A DNA stretch of 44,254 nt from Acidobacteriota bacterium. GTDB taxonomy: Bacteria > Acidobacteriota > Terriglobia > Bryobacterales > Bryobacteraceae. The first letter of the stretch is position 1. Each line of letters starts with the position of its first letter. Of this stretch, positions 35,048-44,063 are shown piece after piece. The notes beneath the pieces were generated by a model. That model had not been told where the DNA came from. It did not search any database and worked only from the letters and a program-made list of their open reading frames with translations. The stretch covers positions 1-44,254 of the forward strand of contig CANIVU010000074.1 in the NCBI GenBank assembly GCA_947470805.1. The letters are read 5' to 3'. Both the position numbers and the translations under genes were made by a program.

Positions 35048-35901
35048 GAATTGCCCGAACGGCCGCGCTCGTAGAAGTACCCGGCGGCATTCGCGATCTG
35101 CGAAGCCACCAACAGCAACGTCTGCAACGCAGCCACTCCTGCCGAAGAATACCCCCAGGGAAACAGCAACATCCGCCAATAGAACTGCACCGGCGCGACC
35201 TGTACCCCGCTGTCCCCCCGCACGCCCCGCCGCGCGTGGAACTGAAACGCCCCCCGCCCATACCGGAAATGCTGCCGCAGAAACCCCAAAAAATCCAGGT
35301 CCTGATGATGCAATACCACCGCCTCCGGCGCATGCCGTAGCGGGTACCGCGCGTTCCAACGCCCGCAGATGTCCCGGTCCTCCGCCGCCGCCAGCGGAAA
35401 CGTCTCGTCAAATCCGCCAATCTCCATCAGCAACGCCCGGGGAAACGCCACATTGTTCGTGCAGAAAAACGGCATCCGCGAGTCGGTGTAGTTGTACAGG
35501 TAGGAGATCAACAGCTGGCTGGCGTTCCCGCAAATCCCATTCTCCGGCGCCGGCTTCACGTCCCCGCCCAACCCCGCCCCCGGCGTCGACTGAACGGCTC
35601 GTGCAAACGCCGCCAACCACCCCGGCTCTGGCCGGCAGTCGTCGTCGGTCAGGACAATGAAATCCCCCGCGGCCACTGCAATCCCCGCATTCCGCGCCAC
35701 CGCCGGCCCCCGGCTCTCCTGCCGCAGCAACCGCACCCCCGCATGCCGCGCCACAATCCCATCCAGCGCCACCGCACTCCCATCATCAACGACGATGACC
35801 TCAAACCCGTCCCGCGGAAACGACTGCCTGTCCAGCGCCGCCAGGCACCGGTCCAGCATCTCCGGCCGGTTTCGCGTGGGAATAATGACAGAAAACAGCA
35901 T
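35044..35901 (-). CDS. Family 2 glycosyltransferase
   Basis: 285 aa. GT-A fold with the nucleotide-sugar binding region VIIPTRNRPEMLDRCLAALDRQ, VIVVDDGSAV and the metal-binding DxD as LTDDDCRPEPGW. The acceptor-side motif is present as EIGGFDETFPLAAAEDRDICGRW. The C-terminal part is moderately hydrophobic (FPWGYSSAGVAALQTLLLVASQIANAAG) and may attach to the membrane. It probably transfers a sugar to a cell-surface polysaccharide or lipid. It lies 7 bp downstream of the GT4 gene, so the two form an operon with the ATPase. Confidence 0.94.
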   Translation of the reverse strand: MLFSVIIPTRNRPEMLDRCLAALDRQSFPRDGFEVIVVDDGSAVALDGIVARHAGVRLLRQESRGPAVARNAGIAVAAGDFIVLTDDDCRPEPGWLAAFARAVQSTPGAGLGGDVKPAPENGICGNASQLLISYLYNYTDSRMPFFCTNNVAFPRALLMEIGGFDETFPLAAAEDRDICGRWNARYPLRHAPEAVVLHHQDLDFLGFLRQHFRYGRGAFQFHARRGVRGDSGVQVAPVQFYWRMLLFPWGYSSAGVAALQTLLLVASQIANAAGYFYERGRSGNS

Positions 35902-35908
35902 CGACTCG

Positions 35909-37045
35909 CTAACCCAGTATCGAACGATACGCCTTTATGAATCGACTCGTAAACTGTTCCATCCCCAACTCTGCCTCCGCGTGCGCCCGCCCGGCCTGCC
36001 CCATCCGCTCCGCCGCCTCCCGGTTCGTCAATATCGTGCGCAACGCCGCCACCCACGCCCCCATATCCCCAGCCGGCACAGTCAACCCCGTCAGCCCATG
36101 CCGCACCACCTCCGCCAACCCGCCCACCGCGCTCGCCACCACCGCCGTCCCCCGCATCTGCGCCTCGGCCGCCGTCAGTCCAAACGGCTCCTGCCACTTC
36201 GACGGAACCGCCTGCACCCACGCCCCGGCGAACCTCGTCTCCATCGCCTCCCGCGACAGGTGCCCCGTGAACTCGACGTTCGGCCCTGCCTGGGCTTCCA
36301 ACGCCATCCGCTCGGGCCCCTCCCCCGCGAAAACGAACCTGGCCTCCGGCAACGCCCTCGCCGCCTCCACCAAAACATGCGCCCCCTTCTCCCGGACCAA
36401 TCGCCCGGCAAACACCGCCAGCGGCGGCCCCGTCAAAGTCGGCCGCTGCGGCCGTGTCTCCACCCCGCAGGGGATCACCATCCGCGCCTCGCACCCCCAC
36501 TCGCCCAGCGCCCGTTGGACATACCCGCTATTAGCCACAATCAGCCGGAAGGCGCCCTTCCGCTCCCGGAACCTCTGCAATCCCCAGGAGAGCGGCAGCC
36601 AGTCCTGCACCGGTACGCACCGCTCCCGCAAACACGCCGCCCCCGCCCGGTGTGTGCAGGCGTCCCCGTTCGGCAACACCCGCGTCCCCGTCAGGCAAAT
36701 TGGCCGGTACCACTGCGCATGGTACACCGACGGCACCTCCGCCAGCACCGGCAAAACCGACGGCGACAACTGCGTCAAAAACATCGCCACATGCACCACA
36801 TCCGGCCGGAACTCGGCGATCGCCCGGCGCAACGCCCCCGCCGCCATCGGATTAGCCAACTGCACCAACCCACGCAGCTTCCCGGTCGTGCCAAAACACA
36901 GCCGGTCCGCCTCCGCCGCGCCGACCGAACTCGACAGCCAGCTCACCGTATGCCCCTGCCGCCGCAACTCGTCCCGATGGTTGGCCAGCAGTCGCTCCAC
37001 GCCGCCCGAACCATCGCTGTAGTCGCTAAGGAGGAGGATCCGCAA
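35909..37045 (-). CDS. Family 4 (GT-B) glycosyltransferase
   Basis: 378 aa. The start is TTG at 37045 (LRILLLSDYSDGSGGVERLL), with GGAGG two bases upstream, directly after the ATPase stop. The N-terminal Rossmann domain carries GGVERLLANHRDELRRQGH and the C-terminal donor domain FAGRLVREKGAHVLVEAARAL, FAGEGPE, EFTGHLSREAM and the acid region KWQEPFGLTAAEAQMRGTAVVAS-GGLAEVV (the EX7E pattern). These are clear GT4 features of enzymes that build exopolysaccharides or lipopolysaccharide. The gene lies between the ATPase and GT2 with gaps of 10 and 7 bp. Confidence 0.93.
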   Translation of the reverse strand: MRILLLSDYSDGSGGVERLLANHRDELRRQGHTVSWLSSSVGAAEADRLCFGTTGKLRGLVQLANPMAAGALRRAIAEFRPDVVHVAMFLTQLSPSVLPVLAEVPSVYHAQWYRPICLTGTRVLPNGDACTHRAGAACLRERCVPVQDWLPLSWGLQRFRERKGAFRLIVANSGYVQRALGEWGCEARMVIPCGVETRPQRPTLTGPPLAVFAGRLVREKGAHVLVEAARALPEARFVFAGEGPERMALEAQAGPNVEFTGHLSREAMETRFAGAWVQAVPSKWQEPFGLTAAEAQMRGTAVVASAVGGLAEVVRHGLTGLTVPAGDMGAWVAALRTILTNREAAERMGQAGRAHAEAELGMEQFTSRFIKAYRSILG

Positions 37046-37055
37046 GTCCTCCAGT

Positions 37056-39471
37056 TTAGCCCCCGGCAGGGTGGAAGTGCGCGTGGAAGTACCGCTTGGC
37101 CACCTCCGCCGACAGCGCATACAGCAACGTGATTCCCACCACCAGCCCCAACAGTGGCAACGGCAACGGAATGAACCCCAGCAGCCGGCTCCCCGGCAGA
37201 TACGGGATCGTCAGCGTCAACGCCGTCACCGCGATCGTCGAAATCAGCAGCCACTTTCCCGGACGGCTCCGGTAGAACGGCAGCCGCGTCCGGACCACCA
37301 GCGCCACGACAAGCTCCGTCAGCAATGACTCAATAAACCACCCCGTCCGGAACTCCTCCGGCGACGCATGCACCCCCCACAGCAGCACGCCGAACGTCAG
37401 GTAGTCGAACACCGAACTCACCAGCCCGAACAGGATCATGAAGTTCCGGATGTAGGTGATGTCCCAGCGGTGCGGCCGCTCAATCCACTCCCGGTCCACA
37501 TCGTCGCTCGCGATGGCCATGCCCGGTATATCGGACAGGAAATTGTTCAACAGAATCTGGTTCGCCAGCAGCGGCAGGAAGGGCAGGAACAGCGATGCCC
37601 CGGCCATGCTGAACATGTTCCCGAAGTTGGCGCTGGTGGTCGTAAAGATGTATTTCAGCGTGTTGGCGAAGGTGCGCCGGCCCTCCTCGATGCCCTGCCG
37701 CAGCACGTCCAGGTCGTGCTCCAGCAACACGAAATCAGCCGACTCCTTGGCCACGTCCACAGCGCTGTCGACGGATATCCCCACATCGGCGGCATGCAGC
37801 GCCGGGGCATCGTTGATCCCATCGCCCATGTAGCCCACCGTGTGGCCCATCTTCTGCAGTGCCTGGATGATCCGTTCCTTCTGGTTCGGGTCGACCTCGA
37901 CGAACAGGGACGTCCGTTCGGCCTTGTGCCACAGCGCCTCATCGGACATGTCCCGTAGCTGACTGCCGGTCAGAATGCCCGTCGCGTCCAGCCCCACTTC
38001 GTTTGCCAGATGGGCGGCCACCAGGTGGTTGTCTCCGGTGATGAGCTTGACCGTTACGCCCAGCTTGGCCAGGTTGACCAGCGTCTCCCGCACGCCCGGC
38101 TTCGGCGGGTCGAAGAACAAAAGGAACCCGGCAAAGGTCAGGTCCCGCTCCTCGGGTTTCTCCCCGGCCGCGAGCGTCCGTGTCGCCACGCCCAGCACCC
38201 GCATGCCCTTGGCGCTCCAGGCCACATACTGGTCGCCCACCGTCAGCGGGACCGGGCCGCAAACGCCCAGGACGTTCTCCAACGCGCCCTTGGTGATCAG
38301 CCGCCGAACGCCGTCCTTCTCCACCACCACGCTCAGCCGCTTCCGCGTGAAGTCGTAGGGGATCTCATCGGTCTTCGCATAGCCCGCCGGCGGCGTGCCT
38401 GCCGCGAGAATGGCTTCGTCCAGCGGGTTCGCCAGACCGGTCTGCAAAGACGCGTTCAACAGCGCCAACTGCAGCACTTCGTCCGACGGGCTGCCATCCG
38501 CGCCCAGAGCGCCATCCAGTTTGACGACGCCGAGCGTCAGCGTACCCGTCTTATCGGTGCAGAGAATGTCCATACTGCCGAAGTTCTCGATGGCGTTCAG
38601 GCGGCGGACAATCACGCCCCGCTCGGCCATGCGCTGCGCGCCGCGGGAGAGCGTGATGCTCAGGATCGCCGGCAGCAGTTCGGGCGCCAGGCCCACGGCA
38701 AGCGCGATGGCGAACAGCAGGCTCTCGATGGGTGGCTTGGCGCCAAAAACGTTGATCGCGAAGACCGAAAAAAACCAGCACGATCATGACCTTCGTCAGC
38801 AGGTACCCGAACTTCCGGATGCCCTGTTCGAAGCCCGTCTCCGGCGGGCGGAGCGTCAGTTTGCCGGCGATCTGGCCGAAGGCCGTTCGCGGGCCCGTCT
38901 CGGTGACCAGCGCCCGCGCGGTGCCGGAACGAACCGAGGTTCCCAGGAACACCGTGTTGGTCCGTTCGGCCAGGCTCGCCGTGGCTGGGATGGCGCCCGG
39001 CCGCTTCTCGGCCGGGTAGGTCTCGCCGGTCAGCACGGCCTGGTTCACGAAGCAGTCCCGGGCCTCGAGCACCGTCGCGTCGGCCGGGATCAGGGAGCCA
39101 GCGGAGAGCAGGACCACGTCGCCCGGCACCACGCCTTCGAGCGGGATGGCGATCGGCTTCCCATCGCGGAGCACGGTGGCCTTGGCCTGCACCCGCTGGC
39201 GGAGTTTCTCCATAGCGCGTGTGGCCGAGTATTCCTGGAGGAAGCTGAGCACCGCGCTGCCGAAGATGACGATCAGGACGATCCCGGCGTCCACCCATTC
39301 CCGGACGAACAGGGAGACGGTGGCGGCGGCGACCAGGATCAGCAGCAGCGGGCTGCGGAGCTGGGCCAGGAACAGGCGGACGGCGGAGGTCTTCGACTCG
39401 GTGGCGAGCGAGTTGGGTCCGAACTTCTGGAGGAGGCTGGAGGCCTGCGCGGAGGTGAGGCCTTGTTCCAT
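37056..39471 (-). CDS. mgtA: MgtA-type P-type Mg2+ ATPase, split by a +1 frameshift
   Basis: Read as one gene it would be about 804 aa. The N-part (39471 to the T-run) holds a short cation-ATPase N-terminal region (MEQGLTSAQASSLLQKFGPNSLA), two helices and the actuator LTGETYPAEK. The C-part carries DKTGTLTLG (phosphorylated Asp), ITGDN, MGDGINDAPAL and the P3B-type ending ANFGNMFSMAGASLFLPFLPLL. The frame changes at seven T (minus strand; 38768-38774 on plus). Dropping one T gives the continuous VMIVLVFSVFAINVFG. The insertion may be a sequencing slip, a phase-variable run or a true inactivation. It heads the operon with GT4 and GT2 genes. Minus-strand reading is otherwise intact. Confidence 0.85.
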
Positions 39472-39497
39472 ACCCCGAGTCTGGACCTGCGGGGCGG

Positions 39498-39503
39498 TAA
39501 GAT
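39498..39503 (+). promoter_or_regulatory. -10-like TAAGAT box before the 39510 gene
   Basis: TAAGAT, six nt, ATG at 39510. The intergenic gap to the divergent ATPase start is only 38 bp, so both promoters must lie close together. Confidence 0.35.
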
Positions 39504-39509
39504 CAAGCC

Positions 39510-40382
39510 ATGATTCGGATTGGGTTGGGAATGGCGGTGGCGTGCGTGGCGGTGGTGTCCGGCCAGACGAGGATCGAGCTCGATGCCCGCGTGAAGATGA
39601 AGGTGGAGATGAAGGGCGTGCCGGTGCCGCCGCGGGAGCAGGTGCTGCGCCGGGAGCGGATCGCGATGAAGGGCCAGCTACTGCGCCTGGACGCCGGGGA
39701 GCATTTCCTGATCCAGGACGCCCCAAAGGGGACTCTGCTCCTTGGCCGCCTGTCCGATAAGAGTTATGTCCGGACGACGCCGGAGCGGTTCGCCGAGGTG
39801 CTGACCAACTACGCGAAGTCCCTCCGCCGTGCCGGCGCGACGCCGTCGCAGAAGGTGGAGATGCTGGCCGCGCCCGCTGCGCCGCCGTTCCAGTGGAAGG
39901 GGCAGGAGACGGAGCCATTGAGTTGCCGGTTCCGGATGACGATCCAGTCGCCGCTGCTGAAGGAGCCGGTGGTAGCCGATTCGACGGTGCATATCTATAC
40001 GGTGCCGCTGACCGGTGAGGCGGCCAAGGCGCTGGCGGCGAGTGAAGCGTTCCGGTTGAACAAAGGGACGGGAGCGATGGACCTGAACGGGGCGATGGGG
40101 ATCGACGTGGACGCGGCGAAGGCTTTAGAGGGCTGCATGCCGAAGGGGCGGATCGCGGTGCGGTCGGTCTCGTTGACGGAGATGACCCTGACGGTGCCGG
40201 TGGAGATGCGGATGGAGGCGGAGGTGGTCTTCGACCTGGGTGTGACGCCGGCGGCGGAGTTGGCTCCAGAGCTGTTCGCGGTACCGGAGGGGTGGACGGA
40301 AGCCGCGGCGGAGAGCCTGGAGGAGCGGGTGATGCAGTACCTGCGCCCACCGGCGGCCGCCAGTGGCGGGGCGCTCGGATAG
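39510..40382 (+). CDS. Exported protein of unknown function, 290 aa
   Basis: Signal peptide MIRIGLGMAVACVAVVSG, then a beta-rich stretch with clusters of charged residues (RIELDARVKMKVEMKGVPVPPREQVLRRERIAMKGQLLRLDAG). Further strands (CRFRMTIQSPLLKEPVVADSTVHIYTVPL, TVPVEMRMEAEVVFDLG) suggest a beta-barrel or sandwich. A Cys and an Ala-rich segment lie between. No domain is recognised. It is strongly G-rich on this strand, in contrast to the genes before 38 kb. The 174-bp repeat block follows directly. Confidence 0.72.
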   Translation: MIRIGLGMAVACVAVVSGQTRIELDARVKMKVEMKGVPVPPREQVLRRERIAMKGQLLRLDAGEHFLIQDAPKGTLLLGRLSDKSYVRTTPERFAEVLTNYAKSLRRAGATPSQKVEMLAAPAAPPFQWKGQETEPLSCRFRMTIQSPLLKEPVVADSTVHIYTVPLTGEAAKALAASEAFRLNKGTGAMDLNGAMGIDVDAAKALEGCMPKGRIAVRSVSLTEMTLTVPVEMRMEAEVVFDLGVTPAAELAPELFAVPEGWTEAAAESLEERVMQYLRPPAAASGGALG

Positions 40383-40392
40383 CCGGCGGAGT

Positions 40393-40915
40393 TGGCGTGG
40401 CGGCGACTGATGCTGTGGCCTGGTTCGCGGCGGGAGCGGCGGTGTTTGGAACGCGGACGGCCAGGGGCTGTTTGACTGAACGAGTGCCGGCGAGGTTCGC
40501 GTCGTGCGGCGGGATGGCGCGCGGCTGGCCGGGGGGAGGCCCGTGACGGAGTGGTTTTCGCGAGGCTGGCGTGGCGGTGACTGATGCTGTGGCCGGGTTC
40601 GCGGCGGGAGCGGCGGCGTTTGGAACGCGGACGGCGCAGGGGCTGTTTGACTGAACGGGTGCCGGCGAGGTTCGCGTCGTGCGGCGGGATGGCGCGTGGC
40701 TGGCCGGGGGAGGCCCGTGACGGAGTGGTGCTCGCGAGGCTGGCATGACGGCGGGTCGTCCTGTGACCGGGTTCGCGGCGGGAGCGGCGGTGTTTGGAAC
40801 GCGGACGGCGCAGGGGCTGTTTGACTGAACGAGTGCCGGCTAGGCTTGCATCGCCAGCGGCGGGATGGCGCGGGCCGGCCGAGGGAGGCCCGTGACGGAG
40901 TGGTGTTCGCGGGGT
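40393..40915. repeat. Three direct tandem copies of a 174-bp unit plus a fourth partial copy
   Basis: Units begin at 40393, 40567, 40741 and (partial, diverging after about 40935) 40916. They share GGCTGTTTGACTGAACG, GCGGGAGCGGCGGTGTTTGG and AGGCCCGTGACGGAGTGGT and differ mostly by point changes; copies 1 and 2 are closest and copy 3 is the most altered. The spacing is 174, 174 and 175 bp. The block fills the gap between the 39510 gene and the DUF1549 gene. No gene is supported here. Because 174 is divisible by 3, long ORFs open on the minus strand but show no other coding features. Confidence 0.85.
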
Positions 40916-41008
40916 TGGCGCGGCGGAGCGTTGCTGGCGAGGACTGGCGGCACATACTGCTGGCTGGCTGATTGACGGGTCTGGAGGTTTGCGTTGTATC
41001 TCGCGGCG

Positions 41009-41037
41009 TTTTCCGGTAGCCCGGCTCCCAGGGGAAT
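41009..41037. repeat. Palindromic dispersed repeat, copy C
   Basis: Reverse-complement copy of the 20-nt core seen at 28001-28020 and 35011-35030, flanked by TTTT and GGAAT. Unlike copies A and B it is not between converging genes but 36 bp ahead of the DUF1549 gene, just after the 174-bp repeats. Confidence 0.7.
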
Positions 41038-41056
41038 CTGGGGTGGGGGAGGGCGA

Positions 41057-41062
41057 TACAAT
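41057..41062 (+). promoter_or_regulatory. -10-like TACAAT box before the DUF1549 gene
   Basis: TACAAT followed by 10 nt and ATG at 41073. This is the best -10 match in the TANNNT group. The GGGGGAGGG stretch at 41045-41053 upstream is too far for a Shine-Dalgarno. Confidence 0.45.
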
Positions 41063-41072
41063 AGCAGTCGCG

Positions 41073-44063
41073 ATGCGACCTGTATTCCTGTTGATGTTGG
41101 CTGTGCCGGTGTTTGCCCAGAAGGGCGTGGACTTCCAGAAAGAAGTCCGGCCGATCTTGTCCGATGCTTGCTTCCATTGCCATGGGCCGGATAAGGGGTC
41201 GCGGATGGCGGGGTTGCGGCTGGATACCCAGGAAGGCGCGATGGCGCGGGCGATCGTGCCCGGCAAGCCGCTTGAGAGCAAGCTGTATCAGCGGGTCATG
41301 CAGGAGAACGCCGCGCTGCGGATGCCGCCGGCTTCGGCGCACAAGGTGTTGACCGATGCGCAGAAGGACACGCTGAAGCGCTGGATTGAACAGGGCGCTC
41401 CGTGGAAAGAACATTGGGCTTTTAAGGCCCCCGAGAAAGCCGCCGTCCCCGCTGGCAGGAACGCGATTGATTACTTTATTCAGGCCAAGCTGGAGGCCGA
41501 AGGGTTGAAGCCGGGCGTTGCCGCCGACCGGCGGACGCTGGCGCGGCGTGTGGCTTTGGACCTGACCGGGCTGCCGCCGGAACCGGCCGACGTTGAGGCG
41601 TTTGTCGCCGACAAGGCGCCGAACGCCTATGAGCGGATGGTGGACAAGTTCCTGGCCTCACCGCGCTACGGGGAGCACCGGGCGCGCTACTGGCTGGACG
41701 CGGCCCGCTATGCCGATACCCACGGCATCCACGTGGATAACTACCGCGAGATGTGGCCCTACCGCGATTGGGTGATCGGGGCGTTCAACAAGAACATGGC
41801 GTGGGACAAGTTCGCCGTGGAGCAGATTGCCGGCGACATGCTACCTAACCGGACGCTGGAGCAGCAGGTGGCGAGCGGCTTCCACCGCTGCGGGATTTCG
41901 ACCAACGAGGCCGGGATCATCGAGGACGAGGTACTGGCCATCTACGCGAAGGACCGGGTGGACACGACGGGTACCGTCTTCATGGGGCTGACGATTGGCT
42001 GCGCGACGTGCCACGACCACAAGTTTGACCCGCTGACGCAGAAGGACTTCTATGCGCTGGCGGCGTTCTTCCGGAACACGACCCAGCACACGATGGACGA
42101 TAACAAGCCGGATCCGCCGCCGATCGTGGTGGTGCCGCGGGCTGAGGACCGGGCGCGGTGGGAAGCGCTGCAGAAGGAGATGGCGACGCTGGAAGCCAAG
42201 CGGGTGGCGTTGCGGGCTGGCAGTGTTGTGCCGAAGCATGGCGACCACAAGACGCCGTTGGAGCCAAAGGCGCAGGTGTTTTCGCTGTGGAAGGCGGACC
42301 TGGGCGCGACGAAGATCGGAGTGGGGGAAACGCCGGGGCAGAAGGCGATTCGCTTCGGCAAAGGCGAGTTTGTGACGCTGCCGAACCAGACGGCGTTCGA
42401 CTCCGATAAGGCCTTTTCGATCGCGACGTGGATCTACTTTCCGAGCGGGGAGGACGCCTTCGCGGTGGCCAGCCAGAATGACCCGAAGCGGAAGAACATG
42501 GGCTGGACTCTCGACATCCGGGCGCGCGTGGCGCTGTTCCGGTTGACCGGGGACGACGGGAAGTCGATCACGGTGCAGGCGGCGCATCTGTCGCAGTTGA
42601 AGCAGGGGTCGTGGAACCACCTCGCGGTGACCTACGACGGGACGCGGGAGCAGGCGGGGCTGCGGATGTATCTGAACGGCCAGGTGATCTCGCTGCAGGG
42701 CGGGGGAGACCAGAACACGCGGTTGACCGGGAGCATTTCGCCGGGCACGCCGTTGTTGCTGGGTAAGGAGAACCTGCGCGGCTTTGAGGGCGGGGCGATT
42801 TCGGAGTTCCAGATCTTCAACCGGGCGATTACGGCGGAGGAAGCTCTCGTGGTGAAGCAGTGGCCGATGGCGGACCGGTTGCGGTACCTGACGCTGCACG
42901 ATAAGGAGTACCGGGGGCTGAACGCCAAGTTGGCGGTGATGGAAGCCGAGGCGCGGGCGATCCGGAAGCGGGGCGCGGTGACGCTGGTGATGGAGGAGCG
43001 CGCGGACGCGAAGCCGAAGGCCAACATCCTGTACCGGGGCATGTACGACGCGCCTCGGGAAGAGGTGGAGCCGAACGTGCCGGGCGTGTTGCCGCCGATG
43101 GATCCGAGTCTGCCGCGGAACCGGCTGGGGCTGGCGAAGTGGGTTGTGGATCCGGCGAATCCGCTGACGGCGCGGGTGACGATCAACCGGTTCTGGCAGG
43201 AGATTTTCGGGACGGGGATTGTGAAGACGGCCGAGGATTTCGGGTCGCAGGGGACGCCGCCGTCGCATCCGGAGTTGTTGGACTGGCTCGCGGTCGAGTT
43301 CCGTGAGACGGGTTGGGACGTGAAGAAGATGTTGAAGCTGATGCTGCTGTCGGACACCTACCGGCAGTCGGCTTTGGTGACGCCGGAGAAGCTGAAGAAA
43401 GACCCGGAGAACCGGTTGTTGTCGCGCGGGCCTCGGTACCGGGTGGACGGGGAGGTGGTGCGGGATGCGGCGCTGGCGGTGAGCGGGTTGTTGGACCCGA
43501 CTGTCGGCGGGCCGAGCGTGAAGCCGTACCAGCCGGAGGGCGTTTGGGAGGCCGTCGCGATGAACGGCAGCAACACCAAGTTCTACAAGCGGGACGACGG
43601 GCAGAAGCTGTACCGTCGCAGCGTGTACTGGTTCTGGAAGCGGAGCGCGCCGCCGGCGTCGATGGAGCTGTTTAACGCGCCGACGCGGGAGAACTGCACG
43701 GTGCGGCGGGAGCGGACGAACACGCCATTGCAGGCATTGACGACGATGAATGACCCGCAGTTTGTGGAGGCGTCGCGGGCACTGGCGCAGCGGGCGATCC
43801 AGGCGGGCGGCGGCTTCGATGAGCGGCTGTTGTATGTGTCGTCGCGCGTGTTAGCGCGGCCGTTCGTGGCCAAGGAGCGGGACGTGCTGCACCGCGCCTA
43901 TGTGGACTTGCAGGCGCATTATGAGACGCACGCGGCGGAGGCGAAGAAGCTGCTGGCGGTGGGCGAATCGAAGGCCGATGCGGCGATTCCGGCGGCGGAG
44001 TTGGCCGCGTGGACGATGTTGGCGAGCAATGTGTTGAACCTGGACGAGGCTTTGAATCAGTAA
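41073..44063 (+). CDS. Exported PSD1/DUF1549-DUF1553 cytochrome protein with LamG-like insert
   Basis: 996 aa. Signal peptide MRPVFLLMLAVPVFAQ. A cytochrome-c-like domain has CFHCH at residues 33-37 (haem site). DUF1549 begins at about 130 (FIQAKLEAEGLKPGVAADRRTL, ARYWLDAARYADTHG, STNEAGIIEDEV) and holds a second haem motif CATCH. A LamG/concanavalin insert lies at about 430-600 (FSIATWIYFPSGED, WNHLAVTYDGTREQ, FQIFNRAITAEEAL). The C-terminus is DUF1553/PSD1 (NPLTARVTINRFWQEIFGTGIV, PSHPELLDWLAVEF, LMLLSDTYRQSA). Such proteins are large periplasmic redox proteins of Planctomycetes and Acidobacteria. The next gene overlaps as TAATG. Confidence 0.96.
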   Translation: MRPVFLLMLAVPVFAQKGVDFQKEVRPILSDACFHCHGPDKGSRMAGLRLDTQEGAMARAIVPGKPLESKLYQRVMQENAALRMPPASAHKVLTDAQKDTLKRWIEQGAPWKEHWAFKAPEKAAVPAGRNAIDYFIQAKLEAEGLKPGVAADRRTLARRVALDLTGLPPEPADVEAFVADKAPNAYERMVDKFLASPRYGEHRARYWLDAARYADTHGIHVDNYREMWPYRDWVIGAFNKNMAWDKFAVEQIAGDMLPNRTLEQQVASGFHRCGISTNEAGIIEDEVLAIYAKDRVDTTGTVFMGLTIGCATCHDHKFDPLTQKDFYALAAFFRNTTQHTMDDNKPDPPPIVVVPRAEDRARWEALQKEMATLEAKRVALRAGSVVPKHGDHKTPLEPKAQVFSLWKADLGATKIGVGETPGQKAIRFGKGEFVTLPNQTAFDSDKAFSIATWIYFPSGEDAFAVASQNDPKRKNMGWTLDIRARVALFRLTGDDGKSITVQAAHLSQLKQGSWNHLAVTYDGTREQAGLRMYLNGQVISLQGGGDQNTRLTGSISPGTPLLLGKENLRGFEGGAISEFQIFNRAITAEEALVVKQWPMADRLRYLTLHDKEYRGLNAKLAVMEAEARAIRKRGAVTLVMEERADAKPKANILYRGMYDAPREEVEPNVPGVLPPMDPSLPRNRLGLAKWVVDPANPLTARVTINRFWQEIFGTGIVKTAEDFGSQGTPPSHPELLDWLAVEFRETGWDVKKMLKLMLLSDTYRQSALVTPEKLKKDPENRLLSRGPRYRVDGEVVRDAALAVSGLLDPTVGGPSVKPYQPEGVWEAVAMNGSNTKFYKRDDGQKLYRRSVYWFWKRSAPPASMELFNAPTRENCTVRRERTNTPLQALTTMNDPQFVEASRALAQRAIQAGGGFDERLLYVSSRVLARPFVAKERDVLHRAYVDLQAHYETHAAEAKKLLAVGESKADAAIPAAELAAWTMLASNVLNLDEALNQ

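Noticed and set aside
38500-39500. Replication origin at the GC-skew change
   Set aside because: No dnaA/dnaN-type gene, DnaA-box cluster or AT-rich stretch is visible; the skew change lies within coding sequence.
39995-41281. Minus-strand ORFs of over 400 codons across 39995-41414
   Set aside because: They run through the 174-bp repeats, whose unit length is a multiple of 3, and antisense to real genes at both ends. The repetitive translation reflects the DNA repeat.
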